Positions 5,541 to 13,344 are shown, counted from the first letter of the stretch. The stretch is 15,509 nucleotides of DNA from an uncultured Flavobacteriaceae bacterium (GCA_938018045.1 CALIIP010000129.1:1-15509); one strand, 5' to 3'. Numbers and translations are program-made. The notes: a model not told the origin generated them from the letters alone.

Positions 5541-6857
5541 TTATTCATACATTTTTATTGCTGCTTTTCGATTATTAATACCCAATTTTTCATAGATATT
5601 TTTCACATGAAATTTTACTGTGTTTACTGAGATAAATAAACGCTCTCCAATTTCCTTATTAGTTTGTCCTGATCTAATTCCTTCCAAGATTTCATTTTCA
5701 CGATTTGATAAGTTATATTCTTGTAAAAGGTTATTTTCTCCTCGTTTATTCTTTTCAATTTCGATTGATAAGGAATTTATTTCTTGCGTATAATTGTAAA
5801 GTTCATCATGCATAAATATATTTTCCTTCTGAATGATATTCATGCGATAAGCAACTGCTCCTGTAATGACAAGCATTTCAATATAACTACCCATTTTCAA
5901 AGTATTAGAAGATATATAGAATGAAGAGATCCCGAACGATGGAGTTATGAAGTAACCAAAAGTAAACAATAGAATAAGTGTATAGGCAATAAAAAAGATT
6001 AGCGCGTATTTATGCTTTTTAATCAAAAACAAAGAACTAACCCAAGAACCTATAAATATAAAATAAGAGCCAAGATCAGAAAGCACAAAAAATAAATAAT
6101 TATTTGTTATTAAATGTATAATGTCAAATATCAATGCTGTACTCATAACGCCTATTGATATCCAAACAAACTTTGGGAAATTACTTTTGAGTTTCAAGTA
6201 ATTAGAAGCAAATAATAGTCCTGTAAACCCAACAAAAGTATGTAAAAAACCTTCTGAAACCTCTATAAAACCTCTACTTATCCCTAATAAATATATAAAT
6301 CCATCTCTATAACTGAATGCTATAAAAAAGCAACTAAGGAATAAAAAGTAATATAAAAAAGCCTTTTCTTTAAAGTTAAAAAAGAAAAATAAGTTGACGA
6401 TCAGAACCATAAATGCAAAACCATAAAAAAGACCTGTGAAAACACCATAAAAGTTTAATTTTTCTAGATATTGAGAGTCAGACATCAGTACTATAGGGAT
6501 TCTCGCCTCTTTATGCACATTTACTTTTAGATATAAGACAGTACTTTCTTTTACTTTAAAAGTAACAAATGCTTTGTTCTCTGTCGGCATAATTTGATTC
6601 ATATTATCAAATAAATAAGCCTCGGAAATTGTGCTATTGTTTATTTCTAAAAAACCTTTTTCAACATCTTCTATTTTAAACCAATACACTCCATTATTAA
6701 GTCCGTTATTTATAGGTTCAGTGATGATTTCAAAGTCTACAGAATCTATTGTATTGATAGTGTGGAGTTGGTTTTTATCTTGAAATACAGAAATAGTTTG
6801 TGAAGATGTATAGGTAGAAATAAGAATAAAAGTAGTGAGGAAAAAGTTTTTAAACAT
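5541..6857 (-). CDS. 7TM-type membrane sensor fused to a LuxR-family DNA-binding domain
   Basis: The product (438 aa from the ATG at 6857) probably senses something in the periplasm and controls transcription while anchored in the inner membrane. Residues 1-19 are a signal peptide. About 20-130 form a beta-rich periplasmic domain with GVYWFKIE and VLYLKVNVH, resembling the 7TMR-DISM extracellular domain. About 135-345 contain a run of seven or so hydrophobic helices. A coiled-coil linker (about 345-380) leads to a GerE/LuxR helix-turn-helix whose core LSNRENEILEGI, then TNKEIGERLFIS, NTVKFHVKNIYEKLG and NRKAA match the family very well. There is no kinase or receiver domain. A TTG six bases upstream is an alternative start, but the ATG is preferred. 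The gene faces away from the helicase and shares an upstream motif with the aminotransferase gene. Architecture is confident; signal and targets are unknown. Confidence 0.9.
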   Translation of the reverse strand: MFKNFFLTTFILISTYTSSQTISVFQDKNQLHTINTIDSVDFEIITEPINNGLNNGVYWFKIEDVEKGFLEINNSTISEAYLFDNMNQIMPTENKAFVTFKVKESTVLYLKVNVHKEARIPIVLMSDSQYLEKLNFYGVFTGLFYGFAFMVLIVNLFFFFNFKEKAFLYYFLFLSCFFIAFSYRDGFIYLLGISRGFIEVSEGFLHTFVGFTGLLFASNYLKLKSNFPKFVWISIGVMSTALIFDIIHLITNNYLFFVLSDLGSYFIFIGSWVSSLFLIKKHKYALIFFIAYTLILLFTFGYFITPSFGISSFYISSNTLKMGSYIEMLVITGAVAYRMNIIQKENIFMHDELYNYTQEINSLSIEIEKNKRGENNLLQEYNLSNRENEILEGIRSGQTNKEIGERLFISVNTVKFHVKNIYEKLGINNRKAAIKMYE

Positions 6858-6877
6858 AAGCAATTTGATATTTTCGA

Positions 6878-6907
6878 TAAAAGTAAGTGTTTTATTTCTT
6901 GGACAAA
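6878..6907 (-). promoter_or_regulatory. Promoter of the LuxR-type regulator gene
   Basis: On the minus strand TTTG (6907 to 6904), an 18-bp spacer and TACTTTTA (6885 to 6878) fit the -33/-7 pattern with one mismatch in the -7. The leader would be about 14 nt, similar to other genes here. Confidence 0.5.
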
Positions 6908-6928
6908 TTTTTCCTTAATAAAAAGAGC

Positions 6929-6949
6929 ATTTTGTCAATAACTTTTGTT
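6929..6949 (-). promoter_or_regulatory. Shared upstream motif, copy 2 (LuxR-type gene)
   Basis: This is the second copy of the 21-bp sequence seen at 5190-5210 (ATTTTGTCAATA, one variable base, CTTTT, one variable base, TT). Its near edge is 72 bp from the ATG at 6857, against 69 bp in the other copy. It also overlaps the -33 region of the divergent helicase promoter, so a bound protein could affect both directions. Confidence 0.5.
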
Positions 6950-6978
6950 GTTTCAGAGTCATTGACATTGTATTTTTG
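6945..6978 (+). promoter_or_regulatory. Promoter of the helicase gene
   Basis: TTG at 6948-6950 (within TTTTGTTG), a 20-bp spacer and TATTTTTG at 6971-6978 give a full-consensus promoter. Transcription would start near 6985, leaving only about 13 nt before the TTG start codon at 6998. Confidence 0.7.
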
Positions 6979-6997
6979 AATTCTAATAAAATATAAA

Positions 6998-9337
6998 TTG
7001 TCAAATTACTTAAACGAACTTAACGAAGCACAAAAAGAAGCCGTTTTGCATAAAGATGGTCCAATGATCATCATTGCAGGAGCAGGTTCAGGAAAAACAC
7101 GTGTTCTTACTTATAGAATTGCGCATTTAATGAATCAAGGTGTTGATGCGTTTAATATTCTTTCATTGACTTTTACCAATAAGGCGGCTAAAGAGATGAA
7201 GAAACGTATTGGAACTGTTGTTGGTAGTAGTGAAGCAAAAAACTTATGGATGGGAACTTTCCATTCCGTTTTTGCAAGAATTTTACGTTCCGAAGGTCAT
7301 CATTTAGGTTTTCCTTCAAATTTCACAATTTACGATACACAAGATTCTGTTCGATTGCTTTCTTCGATAATTAAGGAGATGCAATTAGATAAAGAAAAGT
7401 ACAAGCCAAAACGTGTTCTTGGCCGTATTTCTCAGTTTAAAAACAGTTTAATCACCGTAAAGGCATACTATCAAAATCCAGAATTAGTTGAGGCAGATAA
7501 AATGGCAAGTCGCCCAAAAATGGGAGATATTTACAAGCACTATGTAGATCGTTGTTTTAAAGCAGGAGCAATGGATTTTGATGATTTATTATTGAGAACC
7601 AATGAGTTACTTACTCGTTTTCCTGAAGTGTTGGCAAGATATCAAGATCGTTTTAGATATATTTTGGTTGATGAGTATCAAGACACGAATCATTCACAAT
7701 ATTTGATTGTGCGTGCCTTGGCAGATCGTTTTCAAAATATTTGTGTTGTTGGTGATGATTCTCAGAGTATTTATGCGTTTCGTGGAGCAAATATCCAAAA
7801 TATCTTGAATTTTCAGAAAGATTATGATGCCGTAAAAATATTCAAATTAGAACAAAATTACCGTTCGTCTAGTAATATCGTAAAAGCGGCAAATAGCATT
7901 ATCGATAAGAACAAAACAAAACTCAAAAAAGAGATTTGGACGGCAAATGATGAAGGTTCAAAAATAAAAGTAATGCGAACTTTTTCTGACGGAGAAGAAG
8001 GTCGTTTTGTTGCAGATTCTATTTTTGAGAATGCAATGAACAAACAATTAACCAATGACAATTTTGCTGTTTTGTATCGTACGAATGCCCAATCTAGAGC
8101 GATTGAAGATGCGTTGCGTAAAAAAGATATTAAGTACAGAATGTTTGGCGGAGTTTCGTTTTATCAGCGAAAAGAAATTAAAGATATTTTGGGTTATTTA
8201 CGTTTGTTAATCAACCCAAACGATGAAGAAGCGTTAAAACGTGTTATAAACTATCCAGCGCGAGGTATTGGAGCAACTACGATTGATAAATTGGTTGTTG
8301 CTGCAAATCATTACGAAAAATCTATTTTCGAGATTGTTCAGAGTTTGCATATGGTTGATATTAAAATTAATGCTGGAACAAAAACAAAACTGAATAATTT
8401 TGCAACAATGATGCAACGTTTTCAGATAGAAGCACAAACTCAAGATGCGTTTGAAGTTGCTAATTTGGTTATCAAGCAAACAAGAATTATAAAAGACTTG
8501 GAAGGAGATGGAACACCTGAAGCAGTAAGTAGAGTTGAGAATGTTCAAGAATTGATGAACGGAATTAAAGATTTCATTATCAATCAAAAAGAAAAAGAAG
8601 AAGATGCTTCATTGGCGTTTTTCCTTGAAGATGTTGCACTTGCAACAGATTTTGATAATGATAAAAAAGATGATGAGCCTAGAGTTTCTTTAATGACAAT
8701 ACATCTTTCTAAAGGATTGGAATTTCCGTATGTATATATAGTAGGATTGGAAGAAACACTATTTCCATCTGCAATGAGTATGAATACGCGTAGCGAATTG
8801 GAAGAAGAGCGCCGTTTATTTTATGTTGCCTTAACACGTGCAGAAAAAGAAGCGTATTTGAGTTATGCAGAATCTCGTTATCGTTGGGGAAAATTAATTG
8901 ACTGTGAGCCTAGTCGTTTCTTAGAAGAAATTGACGAGCAATTTCTAGAATACTTGCGTAGAAAACCAACTGCACAACAAAATAAATTTATTTCTGAAGA
9001 TATTTTTAGTGATGTTCCGCCAAGTACAATTCGATTTAAAAAACCGATTTCAAGAAGTAATTTTCCGAAGCCAAAACAAAGCCCTAAGAAGATTCAGCCA
9101 AAGTTTATGGCTCCTAAGAATTTGAAGCCAGTTTCTAAAGCAAAAATCTCTACAACAACAAACCTGTTTGATAGCGCTATAATTGTTGGTAATATTGTTC
9201 AGCATCAACGTTTTGGAAAAGGTGAAGTAAAGGCTTTAGAAGGTGTTGCAGCCAATAAAAAAGCAACAATATTGTTTTTAGAGCATGGAACAAAAAAACT
9301 ATTACTTCAGTTTGCAAAACTTAAAATAATAGGCTGA
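6998..9337 (+). CDS. uvrD: UvrD/PcrA-family superfamily 1 DNA helicase
   Basis: The product (779 aa) is an ATP-driven 3'-5' DNA helicase for nucleotide-excision and mismatch repair and for clearing stalled complexes. All SF1A motifs are visible in order: Q motif LNEAQKEAV (about 8-16), motif I AGAGSGKT (27-34), Ia TFTNKAAKEM, II VDEYQDTN, III GDDSQSIYAFRGA, IV LEQNYRSS, V MTIHLSKGLEFPYV and VI EERRLFYVALTRAE. A basic linker then leads to a C-terminal domain (about 725-779, GNIVQHQRFGKGEVKAL and beyond) like the Tudor-like RNA-polymerase-binding tail of PcrA. The start must be the TTG at 6998: an in-frame stop lies at 6977, and the first ATG would cut off the Q motif. pcrA is an equally acceptable name. 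It is divergent from the LuxR-type gene and is followed by a separate promoter, so it is probably transcribed alone. Confidence 0.95.
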   Translation: MSNYLNELNEAQKEAVLHKDGPMIIIAGAGSGKTRVLTYRIAHLMNQGVDAFNILSLTFTNKAAKEMKKRIGTVVGSSEAKNLWMGTFHSVFARILRSEGHHLGFPSNFTIYDTQDSVRLLSSIIKEMQLDKEKYKPKRVLGRISQFKNSLITVKAYYQNPELVEADKMASRPKMGDIYKHYVDRCFKAGAMDFDDLLLRTNELLTRFPEVLARYQDRFRYILVDEYQDTNHSQYLIVRALADRFQNICVVGDDSQSIYAFRGANIQNILNFQKDYDAVKIFKLEQNYRSSSNIVKAANSIIDKNKTKLKKEIWTANDEGSKIKVMRTFSDGEEGRFVADSIFENAMNKQLTNDNFAVLYRTNAQSRAIEDALRKKDIKYRMFGGVSFYQRKEIKDILGYLRLLINPNDEEALKRVINYPARGIGATTIDKLVVAANHYEKSIFEIVQSLHMVDIKINAGTKTKLNNFATMMQRFQIEAQTQDAFEVANLVIKQTRIIKDLEGDGTPEAVSRVENVQELMNGIKDFIINQKEKEEDASLAFFLEDVALATDFDNDKKDDEPRVSLMTIHLSKGLEFPYVYIVGLEETLFPSAMSMNTRSELEEERRLFYVALTRAEKEAYLSYAESRYRWGKLIDCEPSRFLEEIDEQFLEYLRRKPTAQQNKFISEDIFSDVPPSTIRFKKPISRSNFPKPKQSPKKIQPKFMAPKNLKPVSKAKISTTTNLFDSAIIVGNIVQHQRFGKGEVKALEGVAANKKATILFLEHGTKKLLLQFAKLKIIG

Positions 9338-9369
9338 TTTCTAGTACTTTTATTTCTGATAAATTTTAA

Positions 9370-9399
9370 TTGTAAAATATCAAGATTTGACGTAATTTG
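9370..9399 (+). promoter_or_regulatory. Probable promoter of the DUF4290-murA operon
   Basis: TTG at 9370-9372 is followed after 20 bp by TAATTTGC (9393-9400), which lacks one spacer base of TAnnTTTG but keeps the TTTGC end. The leader to the ATG at 9448 would be about 42 nt. Confidence 0.4.
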
Positions 9400-9447
9400 C
9401 AATCATTAATACTTCATTCAATAAAAAGTAAAATTTCAACAATATAT

Positions 9448-10098
9448 ATGGATTACGAATTAGAATATAACTCAGACAGAAGCAATTTAATTATTCCAGA
9501 ATATGGACGACACTTGCAAAAAATGGTAAAACACTGTGTGAGTCTTGAAGATGCAGAAGAGCGAAACAAAATGGCAAAAGCAATTGTAAATGTGATGGGA
9601 AACCTACAACCTCATTTGCGTGATGTTCCAGATTTCAAACATAAACTTTGGGATCAACTTTTTATAATTTCTGATTTTAAATTGGAAGCAGATTCTCCAT
9701 ATCCACAGCCTTCAAGAGAAGAATTACAAGCAAAGCCAGAACCGTTGGCGTATCCAAAAACCGCATCTAAATTCCGTTTTTATGGTAACAATATTCAAAC
9801 GATGATTGATGTTGCAAATAGTTGGGAAGATGGTGACGCAAAAGAAGGATTGAAATTTGTGATTGCAAATCACATGAAAAAATGTTATCTAAATTGGAAT
9901 AAAGATACTGTAGATGACGACGTAATTTTTAATCATTTGAACGAATTGTCTGATGGCAAAATTGATTTAAGGGCTTCAGGAGAAAATCTAGCTGAAAGTC
10001 ATAAGTTACTCCGAAAAAGAACGAATAAGAATCAAAAGCAGCAGAAAACGACTCAGAAAAACTACAAAAGCAATAATTACCGTAGAAAGACAAGATAA
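9448..10098 (+). CDS. DUF4290 family protein, co-transcribed with murA
   Basis: The product (216 aa) matches the Bacteroidota-restricted DUF4290 family as I know it: an N-terminal YNSDRSNLIIPEYGRHLQKMVKHC, then the typical MGNLQPHLRDVPDFKHKLWD near residue 55, an all-helical body, and a very basic tail (about 190-216, rich in Lys, Arg, Gln and Asn) that may bind nucleic acid or membrane. The function is unknown; no catalytic motif is seen. I chose the ATG at 9448 over an in-frame TTG at 9397 because the family begins just before this YN segment and the extra 17 residues have no match to it. It ends 3 bp before murA, so the two are surely translated from one mRNA. The tight linkage suggests, without proving, a cell-envelope role. 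Confidence 0.85.
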   Translation: MDYELEYNSDRSNLIIPEYGRHLQKMVKHCVSLEDAEERNKMAKAIVNVMGNLQPHLRDVPDFKHKLWDQLFIISDFKLEADSPYPQPSREELQAKPEPLAYPKTASKFRFYGNNIQTMIDVANSWEDGDAKEGLKFVIANHMKKCYLNWNKDTVDDDVIFNHLNELSDGKIDLRASGENLAESHKLLRKRTNKNQKQQKTTQKNYKSNNYRRKTR

Positions 10099-10101
10099 TT
10101 T

Positions 10102-11412
10102 ATGGGTACATTTAAAATAGAAGGAGGACATAGACTTAATGGAAGTATTACTCCACAAGGTGCAAAAAATGAAGCTTTACAAATAATTTGTGCAACATTG
10201 TTAACTCCAGAAAAAGTTACTATAAGTAATCTTCCAGATATAATTGATGTAAATAAACTTATTTTCATCCTTGGAGAATTAGGTGTTAAAATAGAAAAAA
10301 TCGCAAAAGAAACATATACTTTTCAAGCAGATGAAATCAATTTAAAATATCTTGAATCACCTGAATTTAAAAGAGATGGAAGTTCAATAAGAGGGTCAAT
10401 TATGATTGTTGGTCCGTTATTGGCAAGATTTGGAAAAGGATATATTCCGCGTCCTGGAGGAGATAAAATTGGTCGTCGCAGATTAGATACACACTTTGAA
10501 GGTTTTATGAGTTTGGGAGCAAAATTTCGTTATAAAAAAGAAGAATCTTTTTATGGCGTAGAAGCACCAAACGGTTTGCAAGGAACTGATATGTTGCTCG
10601 ATGAAGCCTCTGTAACAGGAACTGCAAATATTGTGATGTCAGCAGTTTTAGCCAAAGGAAGAACAACTATTTACAATGCAGCATGTGAACCATATTTACA
10701 AGAATTATGCAAAATGCTTAATTCTATGGGAGCCAAAATTAGTGGAGTAGGTTCAAACCTTTTAACTATAGATGGTGTAACTTCTTTAGGTGGATGTGAA
10801 TTGCGTATACTTCCTGATATGATTGAAATTGGAAGTTGGATTGGAATGGCAGTAATGACCAAATCTGAATTGACTATAAAAGATGTAAGTTGGGAAAACC
10901 TAGGAGTAATTCCGAGGGTATTTAGAAAACTTGGAATAAAATTAGAAAAAAGAGGTGATGACATATACATCCCTGCACAAGATTCTTACGAAATACAAAA
11001 TTATATTGACGGTTCAATTTTGACTGTTTCTGATGCCCCTTGGCCTGGATTCACACCAGATTTATTGAGTATTGTATTGGTTGTAGCAACACAAGCAAAA
11101 GGAAGTGTGTTGATACACCAAAAAATGTTTGAAAGTCGTTTGTTTTTTGTTGATAAACTTATTGATATGGGAGCGCAAGTTATCTTATGTGATCCTCATA
11201 GAGCAACCGTTATTGGTATGAATCATCAATCTAATTTAAAAGCAACTACAATGGTTTCTCCTGATATTAGAGCAGGAATTTCATTGCTTATTGCCGCTTT
11301 ATCTGCAGATGGTACAAGTACAATACATAATATAGAACAAATAGATAGAGGTTACCAAGATATTGATAAACGCTTGCGAGCAATTGGTGCAAAAATAGAA
11401 CGAATTGACTAA
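10102..11412 (+). CDS. murA: UDP-N-acetylglucosamine 1-carboxyvinyltransferase with Asp in place of the usual active-site Cys
   Basis: The product (436 aa) transfers enolpyruvate from PEP to UDP-GlcNAc, the first committed step of peptidoglycan synthesis, in the cytoplasm. The two-domain EPSP-synthase fold shows Lys22-Asn23 in GAKNEA, the RGSIMIVGPLLARFGKG segment (97-113), the active-site loop PGGDKIGRR (118-126), DAPWPGFTPDLLS with the catalytic-base Asp, and the SPDIRAGISLL segment with the conserved Arg. In E. coli the loop reads PGGC-T-IG, with Cys115 as the residue alkylated by fosfomycin. Here the aligned residue is Asp121 (codon GAT at 10462-10464), as in the naturally fosfomycin-resistant MurA of Mycobacterium tuberculosis. 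The enzyme should be active, since Asp supports catalysis. Length is normal. It is the second gene of an operon with the DUF4290 gene and ends at a strong terminator. Confidence 0.95.
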   Translation: MGTFKIEGGHRLNGSITPQGAKNEALQIICATLLTPEKVTISNLPDIIDVNKLIFILGELGVKIEKIAKETYTFQADEINLKYLESPEFKRDGSSIRGSIMIVGPLLARFGKGYIPRPGGDKIGRRRLDTHFEGFMSLGAKFRYKKEESFYGVEAPNGLQGTDMLLDEASVTGTANIVMSAVLAKGRTTIYNAACEPYLQELCKMLNSMGAKISGVGSNLLTIDGVTSLGGCELRILPDMIEIGSWIGMAVMTKSELTIKDVSWENLGVIPRVFRKLGIKLEKRGDDIYIPAQDSYEIQNYIDGSILTVSDAPWPGFTPDLLSIVLVVATQAKGSVLIHQKMFESRLFFVDKLIDMGAQVILCDPHRATVIGMNHQSNLKATTMVSPDIRAGISLLIAALSADGTSTIHNIEQIDRGYQDIDKRLRAIGAKIERID

Positions 11413-11445
11413 TTATTGTTATTTCTAAATACTTATAAAATCTAT

Positions 11446-11493
11446 AATTCCAAATCCAAAATTTATTTTTTGGTATTTGGAATTTCTTTTTTT
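11446..11493 (+). terminator. Intrinsic terminator after murA
   Basis: AATTCCAAAT (11446-11455) pairs with ATTTGGAATT (11475-11484). The stem continues with CCAAAA (11456-11461) against TTTTGG (11468-11473) after a single bulged T. A T-rich tract (TTCTTTTTTT) follows at once. Confidence 0.85.
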
Positions 11494-11506
11494 GATTTTT
11501 TTTATC

Positions 11507-11519
11507 TGACAACATGTCA
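11507..11519. promoter_or_regulatory. Palindromic operator-like site upstream of grpE
   Basis: TGACA (11507-11511) and TGTCA (11515-11519) form an inverted repeat with a 3-bp centre. It lies 12 bp upstream of the sigma-54-like promoter and where a -33 element would otherwise be, so it is probably a regulator site, perhaps for stress control of the chaperone operon. Confidence 0.5.
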
Positions 11520-11530
11520 TTTTTATAGAA

Positions 11531-11547
11531 TTGGCAGTAATTTTGCA
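11531..11547 (+). promoter_or_regulatory. Promoter of grpE-dnaJ: sigma-54-like (-24/-12) overlapping a TAnnTTTG -7 element
   Basis: TTGGCA at 11531-11536 and TTGCA at 11543-11547 have the exact spacing of a sigma-54 promoter (GG and GC 12 bp apart) and match its consensus except at two internal positions. TAATTTTG at 11538-11545 also matches the vegetative -7 element, but no TTG lies at the right distance upstream. Transcription would start near 11552-11558, close to the ATG at 11574. Confidence 0.5.
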
Positions 11548-11573
11548 AACACTTTAGTATTATAAATAAAATT

Positions 11574-12092
11574 ATGAGCGACACAAAAGAAAATATAGAA
11601 GATCAAGAAATTCAAGCAGAAATTAAACAAGAAGAAACTGTTCAAGAAGTTAGTGCTGAAGAGCAAATAGCAAAAGAAAAGGACAAGTTTTTACGTTTGT
11701 TTGCAGAATTTGAAAATTATAAAAAACGTACTTCAAAAGAACGTATCGAATTGTTTAGAACTGCCAATCAAGAATTGATGACAGTTTTATTACCAATTCT
11801 TGATGATTTTGAACGCGCTTTGACACATATAGAAGATGACAAAGAAGCAGAAGAATTACGTAAAGGAGTTTTGTTGATTTATAAAAAGTTACAAAACACA
11901 CTTGAACAAAAAGGACTTACAGTTTCTGAAGTAAAAGCAGGAGATACTTTTGACGCAGAAATTCATGAAGCAATTACTCAAATTCCAGCACCTTCAAAAA
12001 AGATGAAAGGAAAGATTGTTGATGTTATTGAAAAAGGATACAAACTTGGAGATAAAATTATTCGTTTCCCTAAAGTAGTTATCGGTCAATAA
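11574..12092 (+). CDS. grpE: Nucleotide exchange factor GrpE
   Basis: The product (172 aa) releases ADP from the Hsp70 chaperone DnaK so it can let go of folded clients. It has an acidic disordered N-terminus (about 1-35), a long dimerising helix with EKDKFLRLFAEFENYKKRTSKER (about 35-60), a helical bundle containing LLPILDDFERAL (about 80-92), and the C-terminal beta-wing with FDAEIHEAI and the ending GDKIIRFPKVVIG. These are the classic GrpE segments. It precedes dnaJ by 14 bp in an evident two-gene operon; dnaK is not in the window. The ATG at 11574 is the only sensible start and lies about 20 nt after the predicted transcription start. Confidence 0.96.
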   Translation: MSDTKENIEDQEIQAEIKQEETVQEVSAEEQIAKEKDKFLRLFAEFENYKKRTSKERIELFRTANQELMTVLLPILDDFERALTHIEDDKEAEELRKGVLLIYKKLQNTLEQKGLTVSEVKAGDTFDAEIHEAITQIPAPSKKMKGKIVDVIEKGYKLGDKIIRFPKVVIGQ

Positions 12093-12106
12093 AACTAATT
12101 GAAAAA

Positions 12107-13237
12107 ATGGCAAAACAAGATTATTACGAAATATTAGGCGTAAATAAAGGAGCAACTGCTGCTGAAATTAAGAAAGGATATCGCAAGCAAGCCGTAAAAT
12201 TTCATCCAGATAAAAATCCTGGAGATAAGAGTTCTGAAGAAAAGTTTAAAAAAGCAGCAGAAGCATACGAAATTTTAAGTGATGATAACAAAAAGGCACG
12301 TTATGATCAATATGGTCATGCGGCTTTCGAAAACGGCGGTGCAGGAGCAGGAGGCTTTGGAGGTTTCGGTGGCGGCGGAATGAACATGGAAGACATATTC
12401 AGTCAGTTTGGTGATATCTTTGGTGGAGGAGGCTTTGGTGGTAATAGCAGAGGGTCTCAAAGAGCACGTGTTAAAGGAAGTAATATGCGTATTCGAGTAA
12501 AAATAACACTTGAAGATATTGCTAATGGAGTTGAAAAGAAAGTGAAAATCCGTCGTAAAATAAAAGCAGATGATGTAACTTTTAAAACGTGTGACACCTG
12601 TAATGGTCAAGGGCAAGTAATGCGAGTAACCAATACGATTTTAGGTAGAATGCAAACAGCAGCAACATGTCCTACATGTCAAGGTGCAGGTCAATCTATT
12701 GAAAATCGACCAAAAGGATCTGATAGCAATGGTCTGGTTCAGAAAGAGGAAATGGTTTCTATAAAAATTCCAGCAGGAGTTTCTGACGGAGTTCAATTAA
12801 AAGTTTCAGGAAAAGGTAATGAAGCACCAGGAAATAATTCAATTTCAGGTGATTTATTAGTGCTTATTGAAGAAGTTGAGCACGAAACTTTATCAAGAGA
12901 AGGGATGAATTTACATTATGATTTATATGTGAATTTATCAGAAGTTGTACTTGGTGTAAGTAAAGAGATAGAAACTGTAACTGGAAAAGTGAAAATTAAG
13001 ATTGATGCAGGAACACAATCAGGAAAGATATTGAGGTTAAGAGGTAAAGGATTACCAAGTATTGAACGTTATGGGACAGGTGATTTATTAGTACATGTGA
13101 ATGTTTGGACTCCTCAGAATATTTCAAAAGAACAAAAACAATTTTTTGAAAAAAATATTTCAGATGAAAACTTCGCTCCATCACCTTCAAAAACAGACAA
13201 ATCATTTTTTGAAAAAGTAAAAGATATGTTTTCGTAA
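12107..13237 (+). CDS. dnaJ: Chaperone DnaJ (Hsp40) with only two of the four CxxCxGxG zinc motifs
   Basis: The product (376 aa) delivers unfolded clients to DnaK and stimulates its ATPase. The J domain (about 4-70) carries the essential HPD at 33-35. A Gly/Phe linker follows (about 77-115). The zinc region (about 145-215) has Cys162-Cys165 in CDTCNGQG and Cys188-Cys191 in CPTCQGAG, corresponding to canonical motifs 2 and 3. The outer pair, motifs 1 and 4, is absent: the expected cysteine segments read RRKIKADDVTFK and ENRPKGSDSNGL. So one zinc site should remain and the other be lost. The client-binding beta domains (about 215-345, with KIPAGVSDGVQLKVSGKG) and the C-terminal dimerising end are intact. 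I recall similar two-motif DnaJ proteins in other Flavobacteriaceae, so this is likely a lineage trait and not decay. Confidence 0.95.
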   Translation: MAKQDYYEILGVNKGATAAEIKKGYRKQAVKFHPDKNPGDKSSEEKFKKAAEAYEILSDDNKKARYDQYGHAAFENGGAGAGGFGGFGGGGMNMEDIFSQFGDIFGGGGFGGNSRGSQRARVKGSNMRIRVKITLEDIANGVEKKVKIRRKIKADDVTFKTCDTCNGQGQVMRVTNTILGRMQTAATCPTCQGAGQSIENRPKGSDSNGLVQKEEMVSIKIPAGVSDGVQLKVSGKGNEAPGNNSISGDLLVLIEEVEHETLSREGMNLHYDLYVNLSEVVLGVSKEIETVTGKVKIKIDAGTQSGKILRLRGKGLPSIERYGTGDLLVHVNVWTPQNISKEQKQFFEKNISDENFAPSPSKTDKSFFEKVKDMFS

Positions 13238-13344
13238 AAAGAATAAGTAATTATTAACAAATGTTACTCTTTTACTTTAGAAAAGAATTTATATTTGTTC
13301 TGTTATTAGTTGTAAAATTAATAACACTTTTTCATAGCAATTTT

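Noticed and set aside
6858..6863. TTG at 6863 as start of the LuxR-type gene
   Set aside because: An ATG six bases later gives a better signal peptide start and normal spacing to the promoter.
9397..9447. N-terminal extension of the DUF4290 gene from TTG at 9397
   Set aside because: The extra 17 residues do not fit the family start, and the candidate -7 element overlaps this TTG; ATG at 9448 is preferred.
12340..12470. Gly-rich repeats in dnaJ as a possible repeat expansion
   Set aside because: This is the normal Gly/Phe linker that follows every DnaJ J domain.
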